Shown: piece after piece, positions 1-8,853 of the stretch
How the letters are laid out: the number at the start of each line of letters is the position of its first letter
Position numbering within the stretch: position 1 is the stretch's first letter
Assembly (NCBI RefSeq): GCF_003149455.1
Contig: NZ_QFFK01000004.1
Location: forward strand, 124,001 to 188,000
From: Chitinophaga deserti
GTDB taxonomy: Bacteria; Bacteroidota; Bacteroidia; Chitinophagales; Chitinophagaceae
Direction of reading: 5' to 3'
Length of the DNA: 64,000 bases
Program-made: the position numbers and the translations under genes
The notes under the pieces: generated by a model
What the model saw: the letters and a program-made list of their open reading frames with translations, nothing else
Told to the model about the DNA's origin: nothing
Databases searched by the model: none

Positions 1-379
1 CGCCTACGATGCCGAGGGTGTTCCGTATTTCTGCGGATTCCAGGGAGATGCGGTGTACTTCTTCGGGCATGCCGCCTGTGATCATAGTGATGAGCCCGTT
101 ATCGGCACAGCAGATGTACTGCCCCTGGTGGCGGGCCAGCAGGATGTGATCCGTTTTACGGTCGAATAGGTTATTGAGCACGAGGTGTACGGTATCTGCC
201 GGGAAGTAACGGAAAGCGCTGCGGCAGATGTAGGTGGCCTGCGGGAGGTTGAATGGTGAGATGTGGTGCGAGATGTCCACGACCTGGGCAGTCGGACAAT
301 GCTGCAGTAGCAGGCCCTTTATGGCGCCTGTCAGGTAATCCTGCAATCCAATGTCTGATGTCAGCGTAACGATGGGCAT
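1..379 (-). CDS. SAM hydroxide adenosyltransferase (DUF62 family), 3' part cut by window edge
   Basis: The reading frame runs from an ATG whose complement is at 377-379 off the left edge of the window, so only the first 126 codons are seen. The protein opens MPIVTLTSDIGLQDYLTGAI, followed by a conserved N-D-x-x-H-like region and an ADNGLI stretch. This matches the N-terminal domain of S-adenosyl-L-methionine hydroxide adenosyltransferases (SAM hydrolases, relatives of fluorinase and chlorinase), which split SAM into adenosine and methionine. The early Asp in SDIGLQD corresponds to the conserved SAM-binding Asp of the family. The family call rests on the N-terminal domain alone. A possible -7 element (CAAAGTAA on the plus strand, 424-431, 7 of 8 to TAnnTTTG) lies about 45 bp upstream. 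The gene appears monocistronic in the part visible. Confidence 0.85.
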   Translation of the reverse strand, partial: MPIVTLTSDIGLQDYLTGAIKGLLLQHCPTAQVVDISHHISPFNLPQATYICRSAFRYFPADTVHLVLNNLFDRKTDHILLARHQGQYICCADNGLITMITGGMPEEVHRISLESAEIRNTLGIVG

Positions 380-501
380 AATGAGTTCAAACGAAGCTCT
401 TATCTACAGGGGTTTGATTCCTGCAAAGTAAGGCTTTATTTCAGTGCAATGATGAAAAAAAAGGAATTAAATAAAACGGTGCAAAAGCGGGGCCAGACTC
501 G

Positions 502-1305
502 TCAGGAGAGGGGCGAACCGGGTTCTTTCCGGAAGTGGTTGAACACCAGTTTGTCCGTTAGTCCGGGGAGTAGTTTACTGAGGAAAACGGTTAGCTTGCC
601 CTGCGAAGTCAATACCAGCGTCCGTTTTCGTTTAGCGATGGCCCTCAGCGTGTGTGCAGCCACGGTATCGGCACTCATAAGGCTCCCTTCGTCGAGCGGG
701 GTTTCCTGCTGGGAGCGCCCGCTCTTATCCAGCGCGGTGTTCCTTATATTGGAAGCAGTGAAACCGGGGCATATCCACATCACGTTGACGCCTGTATGCA
801 GATTTTCAGTCCTCAGCGCCTCCAGGAAGCCCTGCATGGCGAATTTGGAGGCCGAATAACCCGTTCTGCCCGGCAGGCCACGGTAGCCGGCAATACTGCT
901 CACACCCACCACAGTCCCTTTCTGTTCCAGAATGGAAGGGAGGGCGTACTTGGTGCAATACACAGTGCCCCAGAAATTAATATCCATCAGTGTTTTCAGG
1001 ACATCGGGTTCCGCATCCCTGAAAAGGGCGCGCATACTGATGCCTGCGTTATTGATGAGGATATCGATCTTCCCGAACTTTTCCAGCACACTCCCTATAA
1101 AAGCTTTGCAATCCTCCTCACGGCTCACATCGGCCCTGAACACATTCAGCGAAGGTACCTCTGCCCGGAGGGCGAGAAGCGTTTCCTCCTTACGGCCGCA
1201 AACTGATACGTTTGCGCCTGCACGGACGAATGCCAGGGCTAATGCCTTGCCTATACCGGATGTGGCGCCGGTGATGACTACGGATTGGTGCTGGAAGCTT
1301 TGCAT
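502..1305 (-). CDS. Short-chain dehydrogenase/reductase (SDR)
   Basis: This 267-residue NAD(P)-dependent oxidoreductase of the classical SDR family has a TGATSGIG cofactor-binding turn near residue 13, an NNAG motif near residue 85, a catalytic Ser in VSSIAG and a YSASK active-site motif. The substrate cannot be inferred. The frame stays open upstream to 1488, but I place the start at the ATG beginning MQSFQHQSVVITG, because SDRs start just before the first beta strand and because a perfect -7 octamer (TATTTTTG, plus-strand 1310-1317) sits only 4 nt before this ATG. That spacing would make the mRNA leaderless. The upstream 61-codon extension has no SDR-like sequence. The gene stands alone between the SAM hydrolase gene and the metal efflux operon. 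Confidence 0.92.
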   Translation of the reverse strand: MQSFQHQSVVITGATSGIGKALALAFVRAGANVSVCGRKEETLLALRAEVPSLNVFRADVSREEDCKAFIGSVLEKFGKIDILINNAGISMRALFRDAEPDVLKTLMDINFWGTVYCTKYALPSILEQKGTVVGVSSIAGYRGLPGRTGYSASKFAMQGFLEALRTENLHTGVNVMWICPGFTASNIRNTALDKSGRSQQETPLDEGSLMSADTVAAHTLRAIAKRKRTLVLTSQGKLTVFLSKLLPGLTDKLVFNHFRKEPGSPLS

Positions 1306-1309
1306 GGTG

Positions 1310-1317
1310 CAAAAATA
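1310..1317 (-). promoter_or_regulatory. -7 promoter element of the SDR gene
   Basis: On the minus strand this reads TATTTTTG, a full match to the Bacteroidota -7 consensus TAnnTTTG. It ends 4 nt before the ATG of the SDR gene, so transcription should start at or next to the start codon. I see no convincing -33 TTTG at the expected distance. Confidence 0.5.
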
Positions 1318-1558
1318 ATGGGCAGAGCCACAACAGAAAAAAAATGTTAGACACAGTGAATAAATAAAAATCTGCGTGGGCGTAGGTTTTTCACGATTAT
1401 TTAGTATAAAACGCTGACCAGCAGCGGCTATCAGTACTTCAACTTTTACTTGAAGCAAGCGCATGGCCCTTTTGGGCGTCATATTCATGCATCACTCCGG
1501 GGTCAGGAGCGTATATGCAAATCTCAGCGCGTTAGTGGAGGTGCGCAATTAAATGTGA

Positions 1559-1595
1559 GGTGGTTCCCCCCGGAGAAAGAACCACCCCTTTTTTT
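1559..1595 (+). terminator. Intrinsic terminator without an obvious plus-strand gene
   Basis: An 8-bp perfect stem (GGTGGTTC at 1559-1566 with GAACCACC at 1579-1586) and a 12-nt loop are followed by CC and seven T residues, then a second T-run. In this form it works on the plus strand. Both flanking genes (SDR and CzcB-like) are on the minus strand. Read on the minus strand the hairpin lies about 40 bp after the adaptor stop codon but has no U-tract, so it might only protect that mRNA end. Confidence 0.6.
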
Positions 1596-1623
1596 GAAAA
1601 TTTTTTTCGCTTACGCGGATTTA

Positions 1624-2787
1624 TCAGTGACTATGACCACTTTCTTCCCCGTTCGTCATCTTCGACATGAGGTCGGTAGCCCCTTTTACCACAAATTGTG
1701 CTCCTGCATCCACCCCGGCCGGCAGCGATACTTCCGTATACCCGTCTTCCGTTACACCTGCCATTACCGCCAACCGCTTAAAGTGGTTTTTAGCCTTCTC
1801 CGCCACAAACACATACTGCCGTTCGCCTTCCATCACCACGGCTTCCGCAGGCAGTGAGGCAACCTCCGCTGCGCCCGTTTCCACCCAGGCTTTGAGGAAA
1901 GTACCGGGCATCATCTCCCGGTCTTCCCGGTCGAGGTGGCAATGCACGCGTATGGTTCTGTCCCGGTCTATTTCCCGGCCTATGAGATGCACAGTGGCAG
2001 TACGTTCTTTTGTTTCGTTACTCAGCAGGAAGCGCACCTTCCGGCCGATCTTCAGCCGGGGAATGTCTTTCTCAAACACCGTCAGCTCTGCATGCAGGTG
2101 TTCGGTATCCACGATCTCGAACATGGGCTCGTTTGCAGGCACATATTTCCCGATGTTGGCGTTCACTTTGGTTACATAGCCACTGATGGGCGCCACGATG
2201 GGGATGGCCCTTACGATGTTGCCCTTATCCAGCTCCGCGAAATGTATATGAAGGAGGGTCAGCTTCTGGCGCAACCCTTCGAGCCTGACCTTCAGGGTTT
2301 TCCGCTCTGCATCCGTTTTCTGGAATGTCTTCTTTGCGGTTACTTCCTCACGGCTCAGTTCCTCCTGGCGGACATATTCCTGGTCGAGGAAGCCCAGCTG
2401 GGTTTTTGTTTCGAGGTAATCCTGCTGGAGCTGGATGTAATCGGGGTGCTCCATTTCGGCGATCACCTGTCCTTTCCGGACCCATGAGCCTTCCAGCAGG
2501 CCGGTATTGCGCAGGATACCGCCATAGGGCGTGGATACGCTGAGCATCTGCTGGGGAGGTACATCCAGCATACCGTTTACTTTTATGCTGCCGCTGAGCT
2601 TACGGGGCTGGAGGGTTTCCAGGGTAAGCCCGATGGTTTTAGCCTGTGCATCGGTGATCTCCACTATGTCTTCTTCATGTTCATGACCCTGCCCTTCTTT
2701 TTCAGGTGCCTTTTCGGCTGCTTTCTTATCAGCACTGCCGCAGGCGGCGGCGAAGAAAACGGTCAATATTAAAAGGTATCGTTTCAT
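1624..2787 (-). CDS. Efflux RND periplasmic adaptor (CzcB/CusB-like membrane fusion protein)
   Basis: This 387-residue lipoprotein is the periplasmic adaptor that links an inner-membrane RND pump to an outer-membrane channel. The N-terminus MKRYLLILTVFFAAACGS carries a lipobox ending in Cys16. A His/Glu-rich patch (GHEHEED) and a C-terminal GHSH tail suggest metal binding. After that come a beta-barrel/lipoyl half-motif (GGILRNTGLLEGSWVRKGQV), a coiled-coil hairpin near residues 115-185, and the second lipoyl half (PISGYVTKVNANIGKYV), which is the standard order for HlyD/CzcB proteins. It is the last gene of a three-gene operon, 7 bp after the pump stop codon. Together with the fused pump and channel it would complete a CzcCBA-type tripartite divalent-cation efflux system. 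Confidence 0.93.
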   Translation of the reverse strand: MKRYLLILTVFFAAACGSADKKAAEKAPEKEGQGHEHEEDIVEITDAQAKTIGLTLETLQPRKLSGSIKVNGMLDVPPQQMLSVSTPYGGILRNTGLLEGSWVRKGQVIAEMEHPDYIQLQQDYLETKTQLGFLDQEYVRQEELSREEVTAKKTFQKTDAERKTLKVRLEGLRQKLTLLHIHFAELDKGNIVRAIPIVAPISGYVTKVNANIGKYVPANEPMFEIVDTEHLHAELTVFEKDIPRLKIGRKVRFLLSNETKERTATVHLIGREIDRDRTIRVHCHLDREDREMMPGTFLKAWVETGAAEVASLPAEAVVMEGERQYVFVAEKAKNHFKRLAVMAGVTEDGYTEVSLPAGVDAGAQFVVKGATDLMSKMTNGEESGHSH

Positions 2788-2794
2788 GTTGGCG

Positions 2795-5700
2795 TTATTT
2801 GTTACCGGCGAGGTATTGCAGATGCAATACGCGCTGGTTGTAATTATTCAGGGTTTCGAGGTGGGTGGTTTGTGTTTCCATGGCGGTACGCAGGGTTTGC
2901 AGGTATTCCACATACCCGATTTCCCCGCTGGCATAGGCTTTACCGGCCTGCACGGTCATTAATTGTGTTTGCGGCAACAGGGAAGCATTGTAGTACCGGA
3001 GCGATTCTTCGAACTTGCGGGCTTCTCCCATACTTTCACGGAACATACCATTATAATTCTGCTGCTGCTGCTCATACCGGAATGCGGCCGCCTGCTGGTG
3101 CAGTCCTGCTGCTTTAATTTTCGCAGCCTGAGGTTTAAACCATAAAGGGATGGCGATGCCCGCCTCGAAGCCGTTGAAGCGGTCAGACTTAGTAGCCATA
3201 GCGGCACCTGTTGCGTTCATGGGCGTGCCAATGAGCGTTTGGGTGAAGAAGCCCACGGTAAGGTCTGGCAGCATCTTATGTTTTTCTACCTGTTTCCTTT
3301 TTTTCGCCACTACGGTTTGCTCCCTGAACCATTGCAGGCCGGGGTTTTGTGCAACGGCGGAACTGTCGGCCCCGGCGTTCAGTGCTTCCAGGGGATGTAT
3401 GGCTACTTTCACGGGAGTTTCGCTGTGCATGAGGGTCTGCAGCCGGGTTTCGTATATCCTGATATCGGCTTTCACCTGTTGCAGTTGCGATAAGAGCAGC
3501 TGGCGCTGGTTTTCGGCAGTGGTTTTCTCCAGCAGGTTGCTTTCCCCGGTTTTGAGCTTAACGGCTGCCGCATGCGCAAATCGTACGTAAACGGTATCCT
3601 GTTCTTCCAGCCTTGTTTGCAGGGCATGGAGGTATTGCAGCTGGTACCAGGCTGCTTTCACCTGGTATACGAGGTTGTTTTCATCAGATGCCAGCTGCAG
3701 CTCGCTGCTCCTTACATCGGCTCCTGCCAGCTTTGCCTGTGCTCCCAACAGGGTGGGGAAGGGTATCTGTTGCGATACATTGATGTTGTTATCATTCCGC
3801 ACATAACTGTTGTATTGCCCCCTTTGCAGTGTAACACTGGTTTTGGGGATATCGAGTGCGGTAGTCTTCAGCTGCTTCCCGGCATTGATATCTGCACGCG
3901 ATGCCTGCAGGCCGCGGTTTTGCGTAAGGGCTTGCCGGATACAGGCTTCTAACGGAAGACCGGGTTCCTGTGCGGATGCGCCTGCCGGCCATGCGAATGC
4001 CAGCAAGGGTAGCCACAGTAATGTTTTTATAGCCATGGGCTTACGTTTGATGCGTTCAAAATAAATATAGATAATGGGCAGTACGATGAGGGTGAGCAGG
4101 GTGGAAGATGCCAGCCCCCCAATCACCACGGTTGCAAGCGGTTTCTGTACTTCCGCACCGGCAGTGCCGGAAAGCGCCATGGGCAAAAAGCCCAACGATG
4201 CCACGGAAGCCGTCATCAGCACCGGCCGCAAACGGATACGGGTGCCCTGTAGTACTACTTCCTCCAGATCGTCCATCCCTTCTTTCCGCAATCGTGTAAA
4301 CTCTGCAATGAGCACGATCCCGTTCAGCACGGCTACACCAAACAGTGCGATAAAGCCTACGCCTGCAGAGATGCTGAATGGCATGCCCCGCAACACCAGC
4401 GCCAGTACACCGCCGATGGCCGACATGGGAATGGCCGTGAATATAAGCACTGCATGTTTTACACTATGGAAAGTGAAGAACAGCAACAGGAAGATGAGCC
4501 CCAGTGCAAGGGGCACCGCTATTGATAAACGTGCCTGTGCTTCCTGCAGGTTCTCGAACTGTCCGCCGTAAGTGATGAAGTACCCCGGGGGCAGCTTCAC
4601 TTCGGCATTTATCTTCTCCTGCACGTCTTTAACCACACTGGCAATGTCGCGCCCGCGTACATTGAACCCGGTGATGATTCTCCGCTTGGCGGATTCGCGC
4701 TGTATCTGGTTTGGACCGGGCTTAAAAGTAATGTCTGCCAGTTGTGTAAGCGGTACCTGCCGCCCGTCTGATGCACTGACGAATACGTTCCTTACATCGT
4801 CGATACTCTCCCTGCTGGCCTGGTTGAACCGTACCACCATATCGTACCGCTTTTCGCCTTCGTATACCAGTCCGGCCGACTGCCCCGCGAATGCCGCGTT
4901 GATAGCCTGGTTGGCCGTGGCAACGTCGATGCCGAACTTGGCAAGCTGGTCGCGGTTGAGGGATACCACTATCTGTGGTAAGCCGGTTATTTTCTCGAGA
5001 TACAGATCTTCCGCGCCGGCAGTCTGCGATACAATGGCGCCTACCTGTTCATTGAGGCGGGTAAGCGTGGCCAGATCTTCCCCGAAAATCTTGATCCCCA
5101 CATCCTGCCTTACACCGGAGATCAGCTCGTTAAACCGCAGCTGGATGGGTTGTGAGAACCCGAAGTTCACACCGGGAATGGCATCGAGGGTATGCTGCAT
5201 CTTTTCCACAAGGTCTTCGCGGTTAGCGGCGGAAGTCCATTCGGATTTATCTTTCATGATCAACATCACATCGATCGCTTCCATGGGCATGGGATCGGTA
5301 GGGATCTCTGCCGAGCCGATTTTACCGATCACTTCCAACACTTCCGGGTATTCCTTCAGCAGCAATTGAGACGCCAGGTTGATCTTGTCAATTGATTCCT
5401 GTAATGACCGGCCTGTGCTGAGCCGCATTTCAATGGCGAGGTCCCCTTCTTCCAGCGTGGGGATGAACTCTCCACCGAGGCGTGAGAAGGTGATGAGACT
5501 GGCCACAAACAATACGATAGCGATGAGTGTAACCATTAACTTATGGCGCAGGGCGCCACGTATAATCGGATTATATACGCGCTGGAGAGCATCCATCATC
5601 CTGTCGGAAATGGTGTGTTTATGAGAGATGTTTTTATTGAGGAACAGGGCGCTCATCATCGGCACATAGGTGAGCGAAAGAATGAAGGCGCCGAGGATAG

Positions 5701-7156
5701 CGAAGCTCACTGTTTGGGCCATGGGACGGAACATTTTTCCTTCAATACCTACCAGTGCAAGGATGGGGAGGTAAACGATGAGGATGATGATTTCCCCGAA
5801 GGCAGCCGCATTACGGATCTTGCTGGCGGAAGTGAATACTTCCTCATCCATCTGCTGCTGGTTGAGCCTGCGCACTTTACTGAGCCCGAGATGATGAAGC
5901 GTGGCTTCCACAATAATCACCGCACCGTCTACGATCAGCCCGAAGTCAATGGCGCCAAGGCTCATCAGGTTGCCGGAAACACCGAAGAGATGCATACAGA
6001 TGATGGCGAACAGCATGGCCAGCGGGATCACCGAGGCTACGATAAGCCCTGCACGCAGGTTGCCGAGGAAAAGTACCAGCACGAAGATCACGATGAGGGC
6101 CCCTTCGATGAGGTTGCGGCTTACAGTGGAAAGAGCCCTGTCTACCAGGTGGCTCCTGTTGAGATATTCCCTGATTTCAACACCTTCCGGCAGCGACCCG
6201 CGGATCTGTTCAATACGTTTCTCCACGTCTTTCACCACGATGCTGGCGTTTTGTCCTTTCAGCATCATCACAATACCGCCTACGGCCTCGCCGCTTTTTT
6301 TATCAGTGTTATGCACTAAAGCGCCATAACGGATAGCCGTACCGAAGCGTACTTCAGCAAGGTCGCGGATGAGGACGGGGAAGCCCTGTGTGGTTTGAGT
6401 AACTGGTATTTTGGCGATATCGTCGAGCGATTGTATGAGCCCTTCGCTGCGGATAAAATATGCGTTGGGCTTTTTATCGATGTAAGCGCCGCCGGTGTTT
6501 TGGTTGTTTTTTTCCAGTGCGGTGAATACATCGTTTATACCTACCCGGTAGCTGGCGAGCTTGTCGGGATCGAGGGCTATTTCATATTGTTTGAGGAACC
6601 CGCCGAAGCTGTTCACTTCTGCTATGCCGGGCGTGCCAAGTAGCTGCTGGCGCACGATCCAGTCCTGAATGGTACGGAGTGCAGCGGCATCGTATTTGGA
6701 TTCGAAACCGGGTTTTGGATCAATGGTGTATTGATAAATTTCACCCAAACCGGTGGAGATGGGCGACATCTCCGGAGTGCCGATGCCTGCGGGAATGCGG
6801 GCTACGGCTTCTCCCAGCTTCTCGTTGATCTGCTGGCGGGCCCAGTAAATATCCACGTTATCATGGAAAACGACGGTAACTACAGAAAGCCCGAACCTTG
6901 AAATGGAGCGGATCTCTTTTAGTTCCGGAATGGTGGCCATGGTTTGTTCCAGCGGGTAAGTGATGAGTTTTTCCACTTCCTGCGGGGCCAGCGATGGACT
7001 TTGCGTAATTACCTGCACCTGGTTGTTGGTGATGTCCGGGACGGCATCCACCGGCAGGCGGGAAAGCGCATAGATGCCCCAGGCGGCCATGGCGAGGGTC
7101 AATAGCCCGATGATCAATTTGTTCTGAATTGAAAACCGGATAATCTTATTAAGCAT
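2795..7156 (-). CDS. CzcA-type heavy-metal RND pump fused to a TolC-like outer-membrane channel
   Basis: This 1453-residue protein is about 400 residues longer than a normal RND pump. Residues 1-1040 are a complete HME-type RND transporter: an N-terminal membrane segment, two large periplasmic loops and 12 expected membrane helices. The proton-relay motif D404-F-G-x3-D410-G-A-x4-E417 is the CzcA/CnrA form linked to divalent cations, not the CusA silver/copper form. Residue 1041 is an internal Met that begins a typical signal peptide (MAIKTLLWLPLLAFAWPAGA, then SAQ). About 410 residues follow that look like a TolC/CzcC channel (LPLEACIRQALTQN opening, long helices, a repeated second half). The RND C-terminus faces the cytoplasm, so the inner signal peptide could send the channel domain across the membrane. 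The operon order is DUF6660, this gene, then the adaptor. The fusion is in one clean frame, with no sign of a frameshift. Confidence 0.93.
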   Translation of the reverse strand: MLNKIIRFSIQNKLIIGLLTLAMAAWGIYALSRLPVDAVPDITNNQVQVITQSPSLAPQEVEKLITYPLEQTMATIPELKEIRSISRFGLSVVTVVFHDNVDIYWARQQINEKLGEAVARIPAGIGTPEMSPISTGLGEIYQYTIDPKPGFESKYDAAALRTIQDWIVRQQLLGTPGIAEVNSFGGFLKQYEIALDPDKLASYRVGINDVFTALEKNNQNTGGAYIDKKPNAYFIRSEGLIQSLDDIAKIPVTQTTQGFPVLIRDLAEVRFGTAIRYGALVHNTDKKSGEAVGGIVMMLKGQNASIVVKDVEKRIEQIRGSLPEGVEIREYLNRSHLVDRALSTVSRNLIEGALIVIFVLVLFLGNLRAGLIVASVIPLAMLFAIICMHLFGVSGNLMSLGAIDFGLIVDGAVIIVEATLHHLGLSKVRRLNQQQMDEEVFTSASKIRNAAAFGEIIILIVYLPILALVGIEGKMFRPMAQTVSFAILGAFILSLTYVPMMSALFLNKNISHKHTISDRMMDALQRVYNPIIRGALRHKLMVTLIAIVLFVASLITFSRLGGEFIPTLEEGDLAIEMRLSTGRSLQESIDKINLASQLLLKEYPEVLEVIGKIGSAEIPTDPMPMEAIDVMLIMKDKSEWTSAANREDLVEKMQHTLDAIPGVNFGFSQPIQLRFNELISGVRQDVGIKIFGEDLATLTRLNEQVGAIVSQTAGAEDLYLEKITGLPQIVVSLNRDQLAKFGIDVATANQAINAAFAGQSAGLVYEGEKRYDMVVRFNQASRESIDDVRNVFVSASDGRQVPLTQLADITFKPGPNQIQRESAKRRIITGFNVRGRDIASVVKDVQEKINAEVKLPPGYFITYGGQFENLQEAQARLSIAVPLALGLIFLLLFFTFHSVKHAVLIFTAIPMSAIGGVLALVLRGMPFSISAGVGFIALFGVAVLNGIVLIAEFTRLRKEGMDDLEEVVLQGTRIRLRPVLMTASVASLGFLPMALSGTAGAEVQKPLATVVIGGLASSTLLTLIVLPIIYIYFERIKRKPMAIKTLLWLPLLAFAWPAGASAQEPGLPLEACIRQALTQNRGLQASRADINAGKQLKTTALDIPKTSVTLQRGQYNSYVRNDNNINVSQQIPFPTLLGAQAKLAGADVRSSELQLASDENNLVYQVKAAWYQLQYLHALQTRLEEQDTVYVRFAHAAAVKLKTGESNLLEKTTAENQRQLLLSQLQQVKADIRIYETRLQTLMHSETPVKVAIHPLEALNAGADSSAVAQNPGLQWFREQTVVAKKRKQVEKHKMLPDLTVGFFTQTLIGTPMNATGAAMATKSDRFNGFEAGIAIPLWFKPQAAKIKAAGLHQQAAAFRYEQQQQNYNGMFRESMGEARKFEESLRYYNASLLPQTQLMTVQAGKAYASGEIGYVEYLQTLRTAMETQTTHLETLNNYNQRVLHLQYLAGNK

Positions 7157-7243
7157 TGTTGCAATTGGGTTTACAGGCGCACACGGGCATACGGATGCGT
7201 ATGGCCTTACACGTTAGACTGAATCAAATGGAGCGTATCTGTT

Positions 7244-7558
7244 TCAGGAAACCCTTGGCGGCTGCCAGGGAGCGTTGGGGTAATCGCGCACGGGCGGACA
7301 AACAAACACTTCCGGAACTACCGGGAGGGCTGCGGTGCGGGAAAAATACAAAGTAGTGTGTGGGAGAGAAACGCTGACGGCGCAGCAATAGCATGCGCAG
7401 AAAGGTGAACAGAGATCAAAGCAGTTGGCATGTTCCGTAACCGGCAGGTGAACCGCGGTTTGGGAAGTTTCCTCATGGTCATGCGGAGCACCGTCTGAAC
7501 AGGGCGTACCTGCACAGAGGAGTATCCAGAAACTGAGGAATAAGCACAACGCTTTCAT
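7244..7558 (-). CDS. Small Cys/His-rich exported protein, DUF6660-like, head of metal efflux operon
   Basis: This 104-residue protein starts with a signal peptide (MKALCLFLSFWILLCAGTPC). It then has a HDHEE patch and a dense Cys segment (CFDLCSPFCACYCC) near residues 47-60. The pattern resembles DUF6660, a small family I know from Bacteroidota metal-efflux operons; no function is established. The Cys and His residues could bind soft metals in the periplasm, but that is inference. It lies 87 bp upstream of the pump and is probably co-transcribed with it. A -7 octamer (TAGCTTTG) ends 5 nt before its ATG, predicting a leaderless operon mRNA. Confidence 0.75.
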   Translation of the reverse strand: MKALCLFLSFWILLCAGTPCSDGAPHDHEETSQTAVHLPVTEHANCFDLCSPFCACYCCAVSVSLPHTTLYFSRTAALPVVPEVFVCPPVRDYPNAPWQPPRVS

Positions 7559-7563
7559 ACCGG

Positions 7564-7571
7564 CAAAGCTA
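7564..7571 (-). promoter_or_regulatory. -7 element of the metal efflux operon
   Basis: The minus strand reads TAGCTTTG, a full match to TAnnTTTG, 5 nt before the ATG of the DUF6660-like gene. Transcription would begin at the start codon. No clear -33 element is seen, which would fit an activator-dependent promoter, but that is inference. Confidence 0.5.
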
Positions 7572-7620
7572 TTGAAAAAGGCTAAAGGGCGGACAGGAAT
7601 TTTTACAAGGTGGTTGCATT

Positions 7621-8853
7621 TCAGGAGCCGCTGTTAAGGTACGCTGCGATCTTTTTGCGGATAAAGGCTGCTTCTGCGGCAGTAGGCTTTCCATGAAGGG
7701 CTTTGCGGTAGTGCAATAAGGCGGCAGGCACATCGCCACCATCGGCGTATATCCTTGCCAGCCCTGCATGCAAGAGGTGATGGTGCTGCATGAAAGGATC
7801 GCTGCGGAGCAATTCCAGCATTTCCAAAGCCGCACGTGTTTGGCCCGCGAAATGCAGCGCAATGGCATGGTTCAGTGTTACAAAGGGCGACGGGGCAATG
7901 GTACCCAGCTGTTTGTAAAGGCCTGCTATCTGCAGCCAGGGCGTTTCTGCAAAGGAATTTGCGGTGGCGTGGAAGTAAGCGATAGATGCTTCGAAGTGAT
8001 AAGGGCTTTCGCCGGGAGAGGCGGCAGATTGTTTGAGGTAATCGGTTGCCACGCGGATCATGTCATGATTCCAGCGGCGGCGGTCCTGCAGTTCGAGTTC
8101 AAGCAGTTCGCCCATATCGCCGGTACGTGCATCCCAGCGCGAAAGCTGGAAGAGCATAAGAGCGTACAATGCTTTGGCATCAGGGATACGGATGCGCGCG
8201 CGGCGGATGGTTTCGCGGGTAAGGCTCAACGCATCTTCACACAGAGTTTCATCCAGCATCTTCCAGCCTTCGGTGAACACGATGTAGAGCACTTTCAGTG
8301 TAAGCTGCACCTTTTCTGCACTCCACCATACAAAGCCCGAGCGGAAAGCGATATCTCCCGCCTTCAGTTGCTGCCGCTGGCGGTACAGGACTTTAGACAC
8401 ACTGTCGGCCTCCATTCCCAGCAGTTCCCCGATTTGCTGTACCTGCAATCCGAAAACATACCGTAAAGCCGTAATCAGCTGCACTTTGGGCGGGAAGCGG
8501 GCGTGCATGCAGGCGAAGAGGAGCCGCAGCAGCTCAAGGTCGCCGTCTACCGGCGGACCTTCAGGCGCCGGGGCGGAGGGCAGGTGGGTAAGGGGGATGA
8601 CGGTGCTTTTGCGGGTATGCCTCCTCCGGCTCATGTTGCGCACAGTGGCATACAGCCATGCTTCCGGATGATCGGGGATACCGTTCTTCCAGGAAGCAGC
8701 GGCGGAAGTGAATGCCTCCTGCACCATGTCTTCCGCATCAGCGAGGCAAAGCGAGCCATCCATCAACAGCAGGTGGCTGGTCATTTTCCCAAAGCTTTTG
8801 CGGTATATCCGCTGCAGGAGGCTTGTCAATTGCATTTCAGGCGCATCAGGCAT
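7621..8853 (-). CDS. ECF42-type RNA polymerase sigma factor with TPR-like C-terminal extension
   Basis: This 410-residue protein has sigma region 2 near residues 10-75 (an AEDMVQEAFTSAAASW segment) and region 4 near residues 105-165 (ALRYVFGLQVQQIGELLGM with a helix-turn-helix). A long C-terminal part follows with TPR-like helices (LNHAIALHFAGQTRAALEML, LARIYADGGDVPAALLHYRK). This architecture and the adjacent YciI/DGPF gene are the hallmark of ECF group 42 sigma factors (DUF6596 type), which lack a classical anti-sigma factor and use the C-terminal extension for control. The start codon overlaps the end of the upstream YciI gene by 8 bp, so the two are translationally coupled. The target regulon is not visible. 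Confidence 0.92.
   Translation of the reverse strand: MPDAPEMQLTSLLQRIYRKSFGKMTSHLLLMDGSLCLADAEDMVQEAFTSAAASWKNGIPDHPEAWLYATVRNMSRRRHTRKSTVIPLTHLPSAPAPEGPPVDGDLELLRLLFACMHARFPPKVQLITALRYVFGLQVQQIGELLGMEADSVSKVLYRQRQQLKAGDIAFRSGFVWWSAEKVQLTLKVLYIVFTEGWKMLDETLCEDALSLTRETIRRARIRIPDAKALYALMLFQLSRWDARTGDMGELLELELQDRRRWNHDMIRVATDYLKQSAASPGESPYHFEASIAYFHATANSFAETPWLQIAGLYKQLGTIAPSPFVTLNHAIALHFAGQTRAALEMLELLRSDPFMQHHHLLHAGLARIYADGGDVPAALLHYRKALHGKPTAAEAAFIRKKIAAYLNSGS

Noticed and set aside
1306..1488. N-terminal extension of the SDR protein by 61 codons
   Set aside because: It has no similarity to an SDR N-terminus, and a perfect -7 box lies inside it, 4 nt before the internal ATG. The shorter start fits the family.
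4020..4040. Frameshift or assembly fusion between pump and channel genes
   Set aside because: The frame passes cleanly through the junction, without a stop, and this fusion type is known in Bacteroidota.
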